Of a stretch of 64,000 bases of DNA, positions 9,557 through 20,124 are shown piece after piece. Source of the DNA: Pseudovibrio denitrificans JCM 12308. Lineage in GTDB: Bacteria > Pseudomonadota > Alphaproteobacteria > Rhizobiales > Stappiaceae. A model generated the notes under the pieces. The model saw only the letters and a program-made list of their open reading frames with translations, was not told where the DNA came from and ran no database searches. A program made the translations under genes and the position numbers. Numbering within the stretch: position 1 is the stretch's first letter; every line of letters starts with the position of its first letter. The stretch lies in contig NZ_BAZK01000008.1 of the NCBI RefSeq assembly GCF_001310815.1, forward strand, positions 357,912 to 421,911, written 5' to 3'.

Positions 9557-10885
9557 TCAGGTGCGCATTTCGCTGTTGCTCAGCGGGCCATTGCGCAGTT
9601 CGCTGATGTACTCGTTCACAGCGGAGGACAGTGATGCAATCTGCTGGTTCATTTCAACGGCTGAGCCAATCACACTCTCAGCGGCGTTTTCAGTCTCATT
9701 TGCATAAGTCGACACATCTGCCACGTTACTGGCCACTAGGCGGGTGCCGGAGTAAGCCTCTGCAATGTTTTGAGCAATCTCCGTCGTTGCTTCTGCCTGT
9801 TGTTTGGCAGAGAGCGAAATGGAATCCGTGACGCTCTCTATTTTGGAAATGGACTCTGCGACTTGCTTGAATGAGACAACTGTTTCTGCAGTGGCTGACT
9901 GGATGGCCTCGATCTGGCCGGAAATCTGGCCAATCGCGTCGGATGTTTGCGAGGCAAGCTCCTTCACTTCACCAGCAACAACGGCGAAGCCTTTGCCTGT
10001 TTCCCCCGCGCGTGCAGCTTCAATGGTCGCGTTCAATGCCAGCAAATGAGTCTGTTCTGCAATGGAGCTGATCAGCTCGACAACTTCGCCGATGGTTTCA
10101 GCAGCAGCACTCAGACTGCTGATCTTGGTTTCACCCGCTTCCACTTCCTGAACTGCGGTTTTGGTGACATCAGCGGTGAACTTCACTTGATTGCCGATCT
10201 CGGCAGCAGATGCGGAAAGCTCTTCAACGGCGGCAGAAACGGTTTGTACGTTGGCAGAGGTTTCTTCAGAAGCCACGGTCACGGCAGATGCGCGCTGAAG
10301 CGTCAGGTCGGCAGATTGCTCCATCTGCTGCGCGTTCTGGCTCATGTTGTGACCAGCGCTGGAAAGCGTTTCTGTTGCCGATTTTGTCAGCATCTCAAAA
10401 GCATCAGTCTGGCCGGAGAAATCGCAGATACGGTCCTGAACTTTGGAGATCGCGTGGTTGACCTGATTTGCGTAGACCAGAAACGAGCCCTGCAAACCAC
10501 GTGTTACTACACGGCGGTAATACTTATTCGCGGAAAGAGCATGCGTGGACGCCACCATCTCGCGAATAAAGGAATCCATTTTGTCGGTAGAGTAGTTCAC
10601 GCTGGCGAGAAGATTCTTCAGCTCACCATGGTCCATCCCAACCAGAGTGCGGGCTTCCAGATCACCGCTCGCCTGCGAAGCTGCGGTCTCGGTTATGTGT
10701 TTCAGCACACGGCGCACTTTCAACATGAAGAACAGCGCAGATACTGCTGTTAGTGCAGCTAAGGCAGACAGGAGTGAGAGCAAACCACTCTCCCCGCCCA
10801 CATTCATCAGCGCAACAACAATACATAGCGCAGCCGTCAGGCAACTTAGAAGGACACCCTTAGAGAGTGAGGATAAATTCATCAT
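9557..10885 (-). CDS. methyl-accepting chemotaxis protein, Aer-like signalling half
   Basis: A 442-residue chemoreceptor. Two closely spaced hydrophobic helices (about 9-30 and 34-56) with almost no periplasmic loop form a membrane hairpin. A HAMP-like linker and a full MCP signalling domain follow, with the hairpin-tip motif [21 protein letters not shown]. It has no periplasmic sensor. The upstream gene supplies a stand-alone PAS domain and overlaps it by 26 bases, so the two probably act together as a split Aer-type redox/oxygen sensor. The C-terminus lacks an obvious CheR/CheB-binding pentapeptide. Confidence 0.93.
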   Translation of the reverse strand: MMNLSSLSKGVLLSCLTAALCIVVALMNVGGESGLLSLLSALAALTAVSALFFMLKVRRVLKHITETAASQASGDLEARTLVGMDHGELKNLLASVNYSTDKMDSFIREMVASTHALSANKYYRRVVTRGLQGSFLVYANQVNHAISKVQDRICDFSGQTDAFEMLTKSATETLSSAGHNMSQNAQQMEQSADLTLQRASAVTVASEETSANVQTVSAAVEELSASAAEIGNQVKFTADVTKTAVQEVEAGETKISSLSAAAETIGEVVELISSIAEQTHLLALNATIEAARAGETGKGFAVVAGEVKELASQTSDAIGQISGQIEAIQSATAETVVSFKQVAESISKIESVTDSISLSAKQQAEATTEIAQNIAEAYSGTRLVASNVADVSTYANETENAAESVIGSAVEMNQQIASLSSAVNEYISELRNGPLSNSEMRT

Positions 10886-11384
10886 AGGTCACCCGATTAT
10901 CGGAGAGGTAGTTAGCGAGGAACTCAGAGCTGTTATGCTGTCCGTCTTTGCGGCTCTTAGGAGCCTGCTCAATCTCCAGCAGCTGCTGGTAAAACGGAAT
11001 AATCGCTTCGCTGAGAATCTTGCGCTCTGGCACTCTGCGTGTTGAATGATATCCGATGATCTTTCCGGTATTATCAAAGGTGGGTGTGACATGCGCGAAC
11101 ACCCAATAATACTCTCCGCCCTTACAAAGGTTCTTTACATACGCGAAGACCTCATGCCCTTCTGCGATGCGCTTCCACAAAAGCTCGAAAACGCAACGGG
11201 GCATATCCGGATGACGGATAATACTGTGTGGCTGTCCGATTAGCTCCTTATAGGAGTATCCAGCGATCTCACAGAAGATCTCATTACAATACGTTATTTT
11301 GCCCTTTAAGTCGGTCTTACTGACAATGATGTCTGCCTCACTGAATGTTTTTTCAGTATCGGACAGATGTGCACCCGACGACAT
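10860..11384 (-). CDS. stand-alone PAS protein, Aer-like sensor half
   Basis: A 174-residue soluble protein consisting of one PAS domain of the Aer type: [18 protein letters not shown], then the characteristic [10 protein letters not shown] motif, then [10 protein letters not shown]. In E. coli Aer this domain binds FAD and senses redox. It ends in YDEFILTL and overlaps the start of the downstream MCP gene, so the pair should be translationally coupled. I checked whether the split could be a frameshift: the PAS frame ends in its own stop and the MCP has its own start, so two proteins are more likely. Confidence 0.88.
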   Translation of the reverse strand: MSSGAHLSDTEKTFSEADIIVSKTDLKGKITYCNEIFCEIAGYSYKELIGQPHSIIRHPDMPRCVFELLWKRIAEGHEVFAYVKNLCKGGEYYWVFAHVTPTFDNTGKIIGYHSTRRVPERKILSEAIIPFYQQLLEIEQAPKSRKDGQHNSSEFLANYLSDNRVTYDEFILTL

Positions 11385-11413
11385 AGCTGCCTCTATGTTT
11401 TTCTACTTGGTAA

Positions 11414-11434
11414 CTTGAATGAATAAAATTCAAG
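11414..11434. promoter_or_regulatory. inverted repeat upstream of the PAS/MCP pair
   Basis: CTTGAAT and ATTCAAG form a perfect 7-bp inverted repeat with a 7-base AT-rich spacer, 30 bases upstream of the PAS gene start. The position suits an operator; no regulator can be named. Confidence 0.35.
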
Positions 11435-11697
11435 CAGACAGAACATGTCCTGAATAAATTGACGGGTAGTTAAGATAAAAATCGATTCTAAGTAATTCAC
11501 AAAGTCAATTTATAGTATATTCTGCATGCATATGTTATTCTATACATATATATCACCATTTTATATTTCTCTTTGCGCAACAACAAAGACAAACTACTTA
11601 CGTCTAAATTCGCAGATTCGAATTATTACAACTCAGAAACTTCATTCTCTGGGTCAATATATAGATGAAATGAATTTTCTGATTTCAGACAAAATAA

Positions 11698-11726
11698 AAG
11701 GCAGCTTAGAAAAACTAAGCTGCCTT
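11698..11726 (-). terminator. rho-independent terminator of the large MCP gene
   Basis: A perfect 12-bp stem (AAGGCAGCTTAG with CTAAGCTGCCTT) encloses a 5-base loop. On the minus strand it is followed by TTTTATTTTG, and it lies 25 bases past the MCP stop. This is one of the clearest terminators in the window. Confidence 0.85.
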
Positions 11727-11750
11727 AAATATTCGAGTTTTGCGTGTATG

Positions 11751-14189
11751 TTAGCCGACTTTTGCAACTGCTGTCAGGAAGTCGTCTACTTCACGACCAA
11801 GAGCCCGCGTACTTTCCGTCACTTCTGTAGAAGCCGTCAGCACACGTGAAGACGCCGTGTTGGTTTCACTCACAGCTTCAGAAACGAGAGTCATGTTCTC
11901 GTTCACACTGGATGTACCCACTGCAGCTTCCTGAACGTTGCGGCTGATCTCTGTAGTCGCAGCGCCCTGCTGCTCAACAGCTGTGGCAATTGCAGAGGTG
12001 AACGCAGTGACCTCATCCATCGTGTTGGAAATACCCTCGATGGAAGACACGGCATCAGTCGTAGAGTTCTGAATTGCGGAGATCTGGGAGCTGATTTCCT
12101 CAGTTGCCTTAGACGTCTGGTTCGCCAGTTCCTTCACCTCAGCCGCAACAACCGCAAAGCCCTTACCTGCTTCACCGGCACGTGCCGCTTCAATGGTTGC
12201 GTTTAGAGCCAACAAGTTGGTCTGTTCAGCGATTGCCTGAATGAGGCCAACAACCTCACCGATCTTCACAGTGGCGTCCGCCAACTCATTGATACGGTCG
12301 TTGGAAACATGCGCACTTTCTGTCGCTTTCGCCACAACAGACGTTGTCGCACTCACCTGACGAGCAATCTCTTCAATGGAGCTGCTCAGCTCTTCCGCTG
12401 CCGCAGACACCATCTGAACGTTGTTCGCTGCATCTGTAGAAGAAGCTGCTGCACGCTCAGTCTGATCAGATGTACCGCGAGCCAGGTCAGCCATCACGCT
12501 TGCTGTCTCCCCCATCTCACCCATGCTGTCATTCACAGAAGTGAGCAAGTTGCTTGCCGTGTTTCTGAAGTCAGTGATCAGTTGCTCAACTTCACGCTGT
12601 TTCTCGGCATCCTTTTCAGCAACCTGCGCCTGCTCTTCCCGAAGACGAGCACGTTCCAGAGCGTTGTCACGGAAGACCTGAACCGTACGGCTCATGTCAC
12701 CAATCTCATCTCTGCGTTTCACGCCAGCGATTTCAACGTTGGTGTCACCATTAGCAAGACGTTCCATGATACCGGTCAGGCGCTTGGTTGGGCGAGTGAT
12801 GGCAAGGGACAGACCCAGAGCAATCAATGCACCAAGAGCAAGACAGACAGCAACGGTGGTCGCAATCAGGTTTGTTGCCAGTTCACCAGCAGAGCTCGCA
12901 TTTTCGGCTTCAGACGCAGCAATGTCGATAATCTGCCCCTGAACGGTCTCGGACTGTTCAGTCAGTTTAGTTACAAGGCTGGACAGCTCTTTCTTGCCGT
13001 TGGCCATGGAACCGAAGCCAGAACGGATCGCCGCGATTTCCTTCATCGCATCTTTGGAGGCTTTCACACCACCTTCGATGTCTTTCACACCTGCTTTAAA
13101 CTCACGGCCTGCTGCACCAAGCTGATCAATCTCCTTGGAGACTTCTTCAGCCTTTACACCAGAACCTGCACGCAGGAAGGAAAGAGAGGAAGAGCTGACT
13201 GCCAGTGTCTGACGGGTGATGTTGGAAACAGATGCCAACGCAGCATCAACCTGCTGCTTGCGGTCAACCGCTTCAGCCTGCTTCTTGTTCGCGTCATCAA
13301 TGGAGCGATACGTGAAGCCAATTACCAGCTGCGCGGTCTCACCAAGCACATCGATGCTTGCGGTGATGTCCTGACGCAGAGAATACATCTCAGAGAAGTC
13401 AGTGGAATCGCGCAGTGCCTTCAGCTTTTCAACCAGCGTATCGGACACATCTGCCAAACTCTGAAGAACCTTTGGATCCAAATGGGACAGCTCGATTTTC
13501 TGAAGCTTCTTGATCTCGCGGCGTGCCTTTGCAGCGCTCAGCAAGGTTTTACGCAGAGCCCCTTCTTCAGAACTAGTGGTCGCCTTCACGAAGAAGTAGC
13601 GCATATTCAGTGCCTGACTCTGAATGGTTGCTACGAGGCGCCCTGCCTTGTCCGCTTCCTTCAACTGCTCTTTCGCCAGCGTATCTTGTTCCGCTGCTGA
13701 AGTTGCAATCTTGGAAATGTCTGCCTGTACTTTCTTGCCAATCGCCTGAAGATTGGCAACCGCAGACATCATTTTCGCGATCTGGGATTCCTGAATGTCC
13801 GTTGCCATGCGAACACGGCTGAACAAACCTTTCAGAGCCCGCACGTTTTCGTGGGTCTCTTCAAAGGCGGTGCCATCCTTGCCGTCTGCAACAACCTGCT
13901 CATGCAAAGCTTCAAGATCTGCGCCCAGCAGATTCAGCTCATCAGCAGCTGCGGTTGCATCATACTTGCTCAGACTGCGCAGATAAGTCTCGCGTGCTGA
14001 GGTCGTATCATGCAGGCCCTGCATTAAACGCATGGTTGCATTCGTCATGTCGGTTTGCTTGGTGAGCTGAGAGATAGAAAAGATTCCGATCCCACCAGCT
14101 GCAGCGGAAAGCAAGAGAACGATGATGAAGCCACCGCCGATTTTCGTCGACAGTCGCAAATTAGTAAAAAGCTGGAGGACCCGCCTCAT
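11751..14189 (-). CDS. methyl-accepting chemotaxis protein with long sensor region
   Basis: An 812-residue transmembrane chemoreceptor. TM1 lies near residues 17-40, followed by a very long helical, presumably periplasmic sensor region (about 40-435) rich in Ala/Lys/Glu coiled-coil sequence. TM2 lies near 440-465, then a HAMP domain ([19 protein letters not shown]) and the MCP signalling domain with [21 protein letters not shown]. The sensor resembles helical-bundle modules rather than Cache. I start at the ATG at 14189 because the upstream extension is not family-like. Ligand unknown. Confidence 0.92.
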   Translation of the reverse strand: MRRVLQLFTNLRLSTKIGGGFIIVLLLSAAAGGIGIFSISQLTKQTDMTNATMRLMQGLHDTTSARETYLRSLSKYDATAAADELNLLGADLEALHEQVVADGKDGTAFEETHENVRALKGLFSRVRMATDIQESQIAKMMSAVANLQAIGKKVQADISKIATSAAEQDTLAKEQLKEADKAGRLVATIQSQALNMRYFFVKATTSSEEGALRKTLLSAAKARREIKKLQKIELSHLDPKVLQSLADVSDTLVEKLKALRDSTDFSEMYSLRQDITASIDVLGETAQLVIGFTYRSIDDANKKQAEAVDRKQQVDAALASVSNITRQTLAVSSSSLSFLRAGSGVKAEEVSKEIDQLGAAGREFKAGVKDIEGGVKASKDAMKEIAAIRSGFGSMANGKKELSSLVTKLTEQSETVQGQIIDIAASEAENASSAGELATNLIATTVAVCLALGALIALGLSLAITRPTKRLTGIMERLANGDTNVEIAGVKRRDEIGDMSRTVQVFRDNALERARLREEQAQVAEKDAEKQREVEQLITDFRNTASNLLTSVNDSMGEMGETASVMADLARGTSDQTERAAASSTDAANNVQMVSAAAEELSSSIEEIARQVSATTSVVAKATESAHVSNDRINELADATVKIGEVVGLIQAIAEQTNLLALNATIEAARAGEAGKGFAVVAAEVKELANQTSKATEEISSQISAIQNSTTDAVSSIEGISNTMDEVTAFTSAIATAVEQQGAATTEISRNVQEAAVGTSSVNENMTLVSEAVSETNTASSRVLTASTEVTESTRALGREVDDFLTAVAKVG

Positions 14190-14375
14190 GACCTTATTTC
14201 TCCCGAATAAAAGTCGTTGCCCATGACTTGGCGGCATCCTAAGCTTGTAAATCTCAACCAGTAGTTAACCCGTAGGTATTTACGGCATTAATTGAGTAAT
14301 TTCTGAAAGTTTTATCTGTTTATGCGTCCAACATAGATTTATTATAAGTGCAAATAATCATTAGATTTTTAACAA

Positions 14376-14834
14376 TCAAGAATCAGCAACCTCTAGTAGA
14401 AGAGCTTCAAGTGCATTGCGCAGATTGAGCGAGAGTGTCTGTGGTCGGCGAGTGGCGCGATCTACGTACACATGCGTAAAAAATCCCTGTGCTGCAGCTG
14501 TCTCTACACCTTGCGCAAACAGGGCCAGCTCATAACGCACAGAGCTGTTTCCCAGATGACCGACACGCAATCCAATGTCGATCTTTTGCGGATAGGCTAT
14601 CTCTGAAAAGTACTGGCAGCCGGATTCGACCACCAAGCCGATCTCGTCCCCTTCGTGAATGTTAAGTGCATCGTTTGCAATAAGATAGGCATTCACCGCG
14701 CTGTCGAAGTAGCTGTAATAGACCGCATTATTGATGTGGCCATAAATGTCATTATCTTCCCAGCGGGTCTGGACCTCACTGAAGAACTTATATTGGCTCC
14801 GTGCATCCGGCGTTGGTTTCTTAGGTTTGCTCAT
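14376..14834 (-). CDS. acyl-CoA thioesterase, hotdog fold
   Basis: A 152-residue 4-hydroxybenzoyl-CoA-thioesterase-type hotdog protein. The family signature is RWEDNDIYGHINNAVYYSYFD, where the Asp and the HxNN segment form the active site. The ATG at 14834 follows ACGGAG; an earlier in-frame start at 14852 is possible. The gene lies 18 bases after the iron-alcohol dehydrogenase gene in the same direction, so the two are probably an operon handling an aldehyde/acyl-CoA substrate. Confidence 0.88.
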   Translation of the reverse strand: MSKPKKPTPDARSQYKFFSEVQTRWEDNDIYGHINNAVYYSYFDSAVNAYLIANDALNIHEGDEIGLVVESGCQYFSEIAYPQKIDIGLRVGHLGNSSVRYELALFAQGVETAAAQGFFTHVYVDRATRRPQTLSLNLRNALEALLLEVADS

Positions 14835-14852
14835 CTGAGTAACTCCGTGCAC

Positions 14853-16009
14853 TTAAAGGGCTTGCATATAAATTTGTAGCGCGGCGTCTTCATCCATCTC
14901 TCGCGGATTATTAACGAGCAAACGCGTCTGTTTCATCGCTTCACTGGCAAGCTTGGCCATATGCTGTTCTTCAATTCCGACCTCCCGAAGAGTTGTTTCA
15001 ACACCAAGCACCTTGGCAAGCTCAGCCAACCGATCCGCAAACACGCTGCCCCGGATATCAGAAGGTACTTCGATCAGTTCGGGAAACACCAGTGGAGCCA
15101 ACTCAGCATAGGCATCCGCACAAGAAGGCATGTTGAACCGCATCACATGCGGCAGAACGAGCGCGTTGGAAACCCCATGCGGCACATGAAAGATGCCACC
15201 GATCGGATAAGCCAGCGCATGCACCGCTGCTACCGGCGAGTTGGCAAAGGCCTGCCCAGCCAACATAGAACCCAGCAGCATGTTAGAGCGGGCTTCTTTA
15301 TCCTGAGGCGTGTTCACGGCCTTCTCAATGTTCGCACCGAGCAATCGCAGAGCTTCCTTGGCCAGAACCTTTGAAACCGGATTATTGTTTGCTGAAGTAG
15401 ACGTATAGGCTTCGATAGCATGCACCATGCATCAATGCCTGTTGCAGCGGTCACATGTGCAGGCAGCCCAAGAGTAAGATCAGCATCCAGCACCGCCACA
15501 TCCGGCAGCAACTGAGGTGACACCACGCCCTTCTTCTCAGCCTCTCCTGTTGTGATGATAGAGATCGGCGTAACTTCAGAGCCAGTACCCGCTGTTGTTG
15601 GAATAAGGATCAGCGGAAGTCGCTTTCCTTTAGCCATGCCGACACCATAGATATCCGCGAGCTGCTCCCCTCCCCCAACAAGCAGTGCAACCAGCTTTGC
15701 AACATCAAGGGATGAACCACCGCCAAGCCCGATCACACCATCGACGTGTGCAGTCTTTGCCAGTTCAGCTGCCTGCAACACGATAGCTTCGGGTGGATCA
15801 GCCACCACATCCTCAAAGAGCGTAACGTCAATTCCGGCAGCTTCAAGCCGCGAGATCACAGGTTCAACGAGGCCTGCTTGCATGAGCCCCTTATCACTCA
15901 CCAGCAAAACGCGTTTGCCTATGGTGTTCAGTGTCAGTTGATCCAGCTGTTGAACCGCACCGGGTTCGCAAATAACGCTTGCTGATGTGTTGAAGACAAA
16001 GCCTGTCAT
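14853..16009 (-). pseudogene. iron-containing alcohol dehydrogenase, frameshifted
   Basis: Two adjoining frames together make one class III (iron) alcohol dehydrogenase of about 385 residues. The N-terminal part carries the NAD-binding GLGGGSSLDVAK and TTAGTGSEVTP motifs. The C-terminal part carries the metal-ligand histidines in VHALAYPIGGIFHVPHG. The frame breaks at about 15429, inside the metal-binding D-A-M-V-H-A motif: GATGCATGG is seen where GATGCCATGG would restore the reading. Because every conserved segment on both sides is intact, a lost C in the data is likelier than true inactivation. Probably NAD-dependent oxidation or reduction of a short-chain alcohol or aldehyde. Confidence 0.85.
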
Positions 16010-16121
16010 GGAATCCCCCCCTCACTGCTCCCTGCAGGTGGCAGGTTTGAGCAATCCGAAGAGAATGCCTCAGGTCCTCAGGAAGGTCGAGCGCAATTAA
16101 AGTCGAACCCGCGCTGGTGGG

Positions 16122-17408
16122 TTACACGGCTTCTTCCGAGATCACCGGTTCAGGATCAGGCGCCTTGCCCAGGCTTAGAACTGCAATAAACCCGATAACT
16201 GCACCCACGGACATGGTCACGCCTCCAGCAAAGAAGGGCATGGAAACAAACCATTGCTCAGCCAGAAAAGCCCCGATTGGTATTGAAATAAGTGTCAGGC
16301 CCGATTGTAGCATCTCACCAACAGAAGAAACACGCCCCAGCAACTCTTCTGGCGTCTGCTTTACGATGATAGCTCCGTAAGGCACCGTTATCAGGCTGGA
16401 AAAGATACCAGCGACAAACCAAAGCGCCATCTGCTCATTAAGAGTGATAGGTTCAGGGCTGAAAGGAAGCCATCCCGCTACGATGGTCAAGGCTCCACCA
16501 AAAAACGAGCCGATAACCATCATCAGATGCAGATTTACTCGATCACCAATCTTCGCCGTGAGATAGGTGCCGACAAGCCCGCCTACACCGATAGCGCCAA
16601 TGATTGGCCCAGCAGATGCTCCCGGTTGCCCCGTCTCTTTAATTAGGAGCAGCAGTACGGCTTCATACAGGAAGACACTGAATATAAAGAGGCAGATAAG
16701 AGCGATACCTAAGAGTAGGCGTGGTGTCTTCCAGATGTAAGCAAGGCCAACCTTTGCATCGCGCAGCACACTGCCGTTGCTCTCCTGTTCAGTCTCATCG
16801 CTTGCTTGACCTTTCTTCAGCACGCCAAGCAGGGTGACACAGAACAGCGCACCAACTGTAAAACAGAGCCCGCCAAGCAAAAAGACATTGTGCGGGCTCC
16901 AGATGGCAAGCAAAGCACCGCCAAGAACCGGCGCAAAAATCTTCGTAGATTGAATGACAAAATGATCAATACTGACGGCCTGTGTCAGCATATTGGACGG
17001 CACAATCTTTTTCAGCGCCAACTGCTGCGCTGGCATAAACGCTGCGGAGATTGTCGACTTCAAAAAGACAAAGGCGATGAGAAGTGCGAGAGTGTTGGCA
17101 AAGAAGAACATGCCAACCATAACAGCAGCCCGGATAACAAGACCGGCCATCAGCACGGGCCCGGCTCCAATGCGATCCACCAGAATACCCGCAGGCAACC
17201 CAAAAAGAACGCGTGGTAATGTAGCCGCCATGATCACACTGGCAACCTCGGTAGCGCCCATGCCCCAAGTGTAGTTCACCAGCACCATGATCGCGATGAA
17301 GTCGATCCAGTCCGCAAAGGCCGCAGGAACAAGAACACCAATAAACCGACGAAACGCGCTCAGCTTAAACAATGCCAAAACGGAAGTATTTACTGCCTCA
17401 TCCTGCAT
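16122..17408 (-). CDS. MFS transporter, enterobactin-exporter-like
   Basis: A 428-residue inner-membrane protein with about 12 hydrophobic helices and the MFS loop 2-3 signature region (GLPAGILVDRIGAGPVL). The sequence style (FADWIDFIAIMVLV near the start, GALLIAI-like helices, a RVSSVGEMLQSG segment) is that of the EntS/TetA-like MFS_3 group. Start at 17408 behind GAGGCGGGC. No linked biosynthetic genes indicate a substrate; efflux of a small molecule is a reasonable guess. Confidence 0.87.
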   Translation of the reverse strand: MQDEAVNTSVLALFKLSAFRRFIGVLVPAAFADWIDFIAIMVLVNYTWGMGATEVASVIMAATLPRVLFGLPAGILVDRIGAGPVLMAGLVIRAAVMVGMFFFANTLALLIAFVFLKSTISAAFMPAQQLALKKIVPSNMLTQAVSIDHFVIQSTKIFAPVLGGALLAIWSPHNVFLLGGLCFTVGALFCVTLLGVLKKGQASDETEQESNGSVLRDAKVGLAYIWKTPRLLLGIALICLFIFSVFLYEAVLLLLIKETGQPGASAGPIIGAIGVGGLVGTYLTAKIGDRVNLHLMMVIGSFFGGALTIVAGWLPFSPEPITLNEQMALWFVAGIFSSLITVPYGAIIVKQTPEELLGRVSSVGEMLQSGLTLISIPIGAFLAEQWFVSMPFFAGGVTMSVGAVIGFIAVLSLGKAPDPEPVISEEAV

Positions 17409-17621
17409 AACAAAGCCCGCCTCAAATTCATTTCTTCAAAAAAGCCAGAAAAATCAGCGCACAAAATGCCACGCCAACGGAAAGAGCAATCCCGTTAGCT
17501 TAACCAAGCCCCTTCCAGATGCAAGGTGTATATAGGTGAAGATAATTATGCTGAACTCAGCTTTAGGTGCCAGGCTTCCCAACTTTAGAGAGAGTATCCG
17601 GTCTTCCGAAGACTATAAGGC

Positions 17622-18389
17622 TCAGATCTTATGTCCGCCACCTGTGTTTTTACCGCTTAGAATATCCAAATGGCGATCTAGACGCCGCCGAATTCGTTTC
17701 TTGCTCAGGTAGTCAATCTTATGAACTGGCAAAAACTGGTTGTTCAGGTAGGGTTTTACATCAAAGCTTTTGATGTATTTATTGCCTTGCTCATCAAGAA
17801 CAATTCCCATGTTTTCAGGACGATCTGCAAAGCAGGAAACATGGTGGCGGCGCAAAATCCCAAAATAGTCAATCAAAGCTCGAACCAACTCGTTATCATC
17901 AACACGGCCATGGCGGCTGATGTAGTCGCGCACACTGCGAGTTTCGGGATGCCAGAAGTTCTCAATCTTTTCCGTTAGCAGAGCAGGCCCACGATCGGTT
18001 TCCACCATTCCGTAGACTTTTGCAAAAGAGCGATGCTCTTCCAACCCAATGTCCTGAATGTGTTGCCAGCCTAAAAGCTCATCCTGGTTTCCGCTCAAGC
18101 GTTGCTTCTTATAGCCAAGCTTTGCACGAACAGCACGAAACAGGTTCTTTAGCGGGCCGCGAGTTTTTACCTTGCGCTTACCAGTCTCGTAACGATCAAA
18201 CTTCAGAAGCTTGGTAGTATCAGAAGCGCATTCATAAGTGTCGCGAAATCCGCCACCACGGACAAAATCACCAACCTGATAAACTTGTTTTTCCTGCAAC
18301 ACAGTCAATTTTGAGCCAGTCTTTTTCGTAAATTTGAGCCACTTACATAACAAATTATAATAGTTTGAAAAGCACCAATCTTGCCACAC
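17622..18389 (-). CDS. YrbL-like (PhoP-regulated family) protein
   Basis: Resembles the YrbL/PhoP-regulatory-network protein family, a kinase-fold group related to LPS-core kinases. Visible features are YQVGDFVRGGGFRDTYEC, a glycine-rich-loop-like start, then conserved TEKIENF and a catalytic-loop-like HHVSCFADRPENMGIV followed by SFDVKPY. The longest frame starts at 18389, but TATAAT occurs within its first codons, so the true start may be a downstream TTG near 18308. Function in this organism is unknown; phosphorylation of a sugar or lipid is inference from the fold. Confidence 0.72.
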   Translation of the reverse strand: MWQDWCFSNYYNLLCKWLKFTKKTGSKLTVLQEKQVYQVGDFVRGGGFRDTYECASDTTKLLKFDRYETGKRKVKTRGPLKNLFRAVRAKLGYKKQRLSGNQDELLGWQHIQDIGLEEHRSFAKVYGMVETDRGPALLTEKIENFWHPETRSVRDYISRHGRVDDNELVRALIDYFGILRRHHVSCFADRPENMGIVLDEQGNKYIKSFDVKPYLNNQFLPVHKIDYLSKKRIRRRLDRHLDILSGKNTGGGHKI

Positions 18390-18511
18390 ATGATCAAGCT
18401 ATTGTTTTCAAACGGCTTTCAAGAGATCGATTGTACCTTAACCGGACTTTTTAGTGTTTGCGGGATAATCTCCTCAAAACAACACGGACACAAACTCCGG
18501 GAACCAGCAGG

Positions 18512-20035
18512 ATGCAGATCTGCAGTGCGCGTGAAATTGCAGCCTTTGTGCAGGATGGCGATACTATTGTGATTGGCGGTTGCGGATGGGGCCTTGCCAC
18601 GCCGGAAGCTCTGCTAGAGGCCATCGAACAACGGTTCCTCTCAACCGGTCATCCCAAGAACCTTTTCGTCATCAACTCTCTTTCGATCGGAGATGGTGAC
18701 AAGCGTGGACTGAACCGCTTTTCGCACAAAGGTATGTTACGAGGCATTATCTCCTCTCACTTTGCATTGACGCCATCGCTACAAAAACTCATCTCTCAAG
18801 ACAAACTGGAAGCCTATTGCCTGCCAGCCGGTGTAATTCAACAGTTGATCCGTGAAATTGGAGCGGGTCGCCCCGGTCTTCTCACCCGAACAGGGCTTGG
18901 AACATTTGTCGATCCCAGACACGGTGGTGGTAAGTGCAGCAAGTCCTGTAAGCATGATCTGGTTGAATTGCTGCACCTGCATGGTCAAGAGTATCTCCGC
19001 TATCGCCCTTTCAAGATCGATCTCGCGTTGATTTGTGGCTCAGCTGCTGACACGAAAGGCAATCTCAGCCTTGATGAAGAGGCCGTCACTTTGGACAGCT
19101 TGAGCCTGGCAATGGCAGCGCATAACAGCGGAGGCCACTGCTTTGCACAAGTCAGGAACATCGTGGAATCCGGCAGTCTACCTGCTCGTTCTGTTGCTAT
19201 TCCCGGTGTATTTCTGGATGCTTTGGTTGAAACACCCAGCCAAACCATCGCTTATGACACCCCTTACAGCCCTGCCCTTAGCGGTGCCATCAAGCCGTCT
19301 CATCGGCGTGTTCAAAATGAACCCAGCGAAGTTGCTCGCAAGGTGATCGCAAGACGAGCTGCAGAAGAGTTGATTGAAAATGCAGCAGTCAACATAGGGT
19401 TTGGTGTGCCATCAGGAGTTCGCTTTACAGAACAACGCAAAAAACTGGCTGAACAGATCTGGCTTTCTTGCGAACATGGCCATCACAACGGTCAGTTTCT
19501 GGGTGATACGCTTTATGGCGCAGCGCAAGGGTCTGAAGCTCTTCTGTCTTCATTGGATCAGTTTGATTTTTACAACGGTGGCGGGCTAGACATCGCTTTT
19601 TTGGGTATGAGTGAAGTAGACCGGCACGGCAACGTAAATCTCTCCAAAATAGGCGGAAAAATTGTTGGCCCGGGCAGTTTCATCGATATCTCACAGAACG
19701 CGCGAAAGCTGGTGTTCTGCGGTCTTCTCACTGGCGTCGATACACGCGTGGAGTATCGCAAAGATAAGCTAAAGATTACCAGAAACGGAACACACACAAA
19801 GTTTGTCGAACAAACAGACCACATCACGTTCAACGCAATCAATGCCCGAAGCAATGGGCAAGAAGTGCTCTATGTAACAGAGCGCGCCGTGTTCCAACTT
19901 GGGCCGAATGGACTTGTGCTCACCGAAGTTGCGCCCGGGATAAAACCCAAGCGTGACGTCCTAGCCCACATGGGCTTTGCCTGCAAAGTAGACGTGCAAC
20001 GCAAGATGCCAGAGCACATCTTCAACGCACTCTGA
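18512..20035 (+). CDS. family I CoA-transferase (acetate/propionate type)
   Basis: A 507-residue fused alpha-beta CoA-transferase. The alpha half begins with AREIAAFVQDGDTIVIGG and includes GTFVDPRHGGGK. The beta half contains VNIGFGVPSGV and the catalytic-glutamate region SCEHGHHNGQFLG, then GGLDIAFLGMSEVDRHGNVNLS. It should move CoA between short-chain acyl groups. The usual ENG-type motif reads CEHG, a variation that may shift specificity. I start at the ATG at 18512; an upstream TTG in frame is less likely. It is convergent with ridA. Confidence 0.88.
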   Translation: MQICSAREIAAFVQDGDTIVIGGCGWGLATPEALLEAIEQRFLSTGHPKNLFVINSLSIGDGDKRGLNRFSHKGMLRGIISSHFALTPSLQKLISQDKLEAYCLPAGVIQQLIREIGAGRPGLLTRTGLGTFVDPRHGGGKCSKSCKHDLVELLHLHGQEYLRYRPFKIDLALICGSAADTKGNLSLDEEAVTLDSLSLAMAAHNSGGHCFAQVRNIVESGSLPARSVAIPGVFLDALVETPSQTIAYDTPYSPALSGAIKPSHRRVQNEPSEVARKVIARRAAEELIENAAVNIGFGVPSGVRFTEQRKKLAEQIWLSCEHGHHNGQFLGDTLYGAAQGSEALLSSLDQFDFYNGGGLDIAFLGMSEVDRHGNVNLSKIGGKIVGPGSFIDISQNARKLVFCGLLTGVDTRVEYRKDKLKITRNGTHTKFVEQTDHITFNAINARSNGQEVLYVTERAVFQLGPNGLVLTEVAPGIKPKRDVLAHMGFACKVDVQRKMPEHIFNAL

Positions 20036-20068
20036 AGTGCTAACAACTAACACTCAATGATTTAAGAG

Positions 20069-20117
20069 CGACGCTTCCCGGAAGTCTAAGTAGCCCCCGG
20101 TAAGCGTCGATTTCTTT
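20069..20117 (+). terminator. terminator after the CoA-transferase gene
   Basis: CGACGCTT and AAGCGTCG form an 8-bp stem around a 25-base loop that can pair further (CGG with CCG). A T-rich ATTTCTTT follows. It lies between the convergent CoA-transferase and ridA stops. Confidence 0.6.
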
Positions 20118-20124
20118 GGGAGGC

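Noticed and set aside
9947..10753. Plus-strand open frame of 268 codons
   Set aside because: Antisense shadow of the Aer-like MCP gene, without start-site signals or recognisable motifs.
10860..10885. Frameshift joining the PAS and MCP genes into one Aer
   Set aside because: The PAS frame ends in its own stop after a natural-looking C-terminus and the MCP has its own start; unlike the other breaks, no lost C or G is needed.
12309..13700. Long plus-strand open frame of 463 codons
   Set aside because: It lies antisense to the large MCP, which has unambiguous HAMP and signalling motifs; the plus-strand translation has no family-like features.
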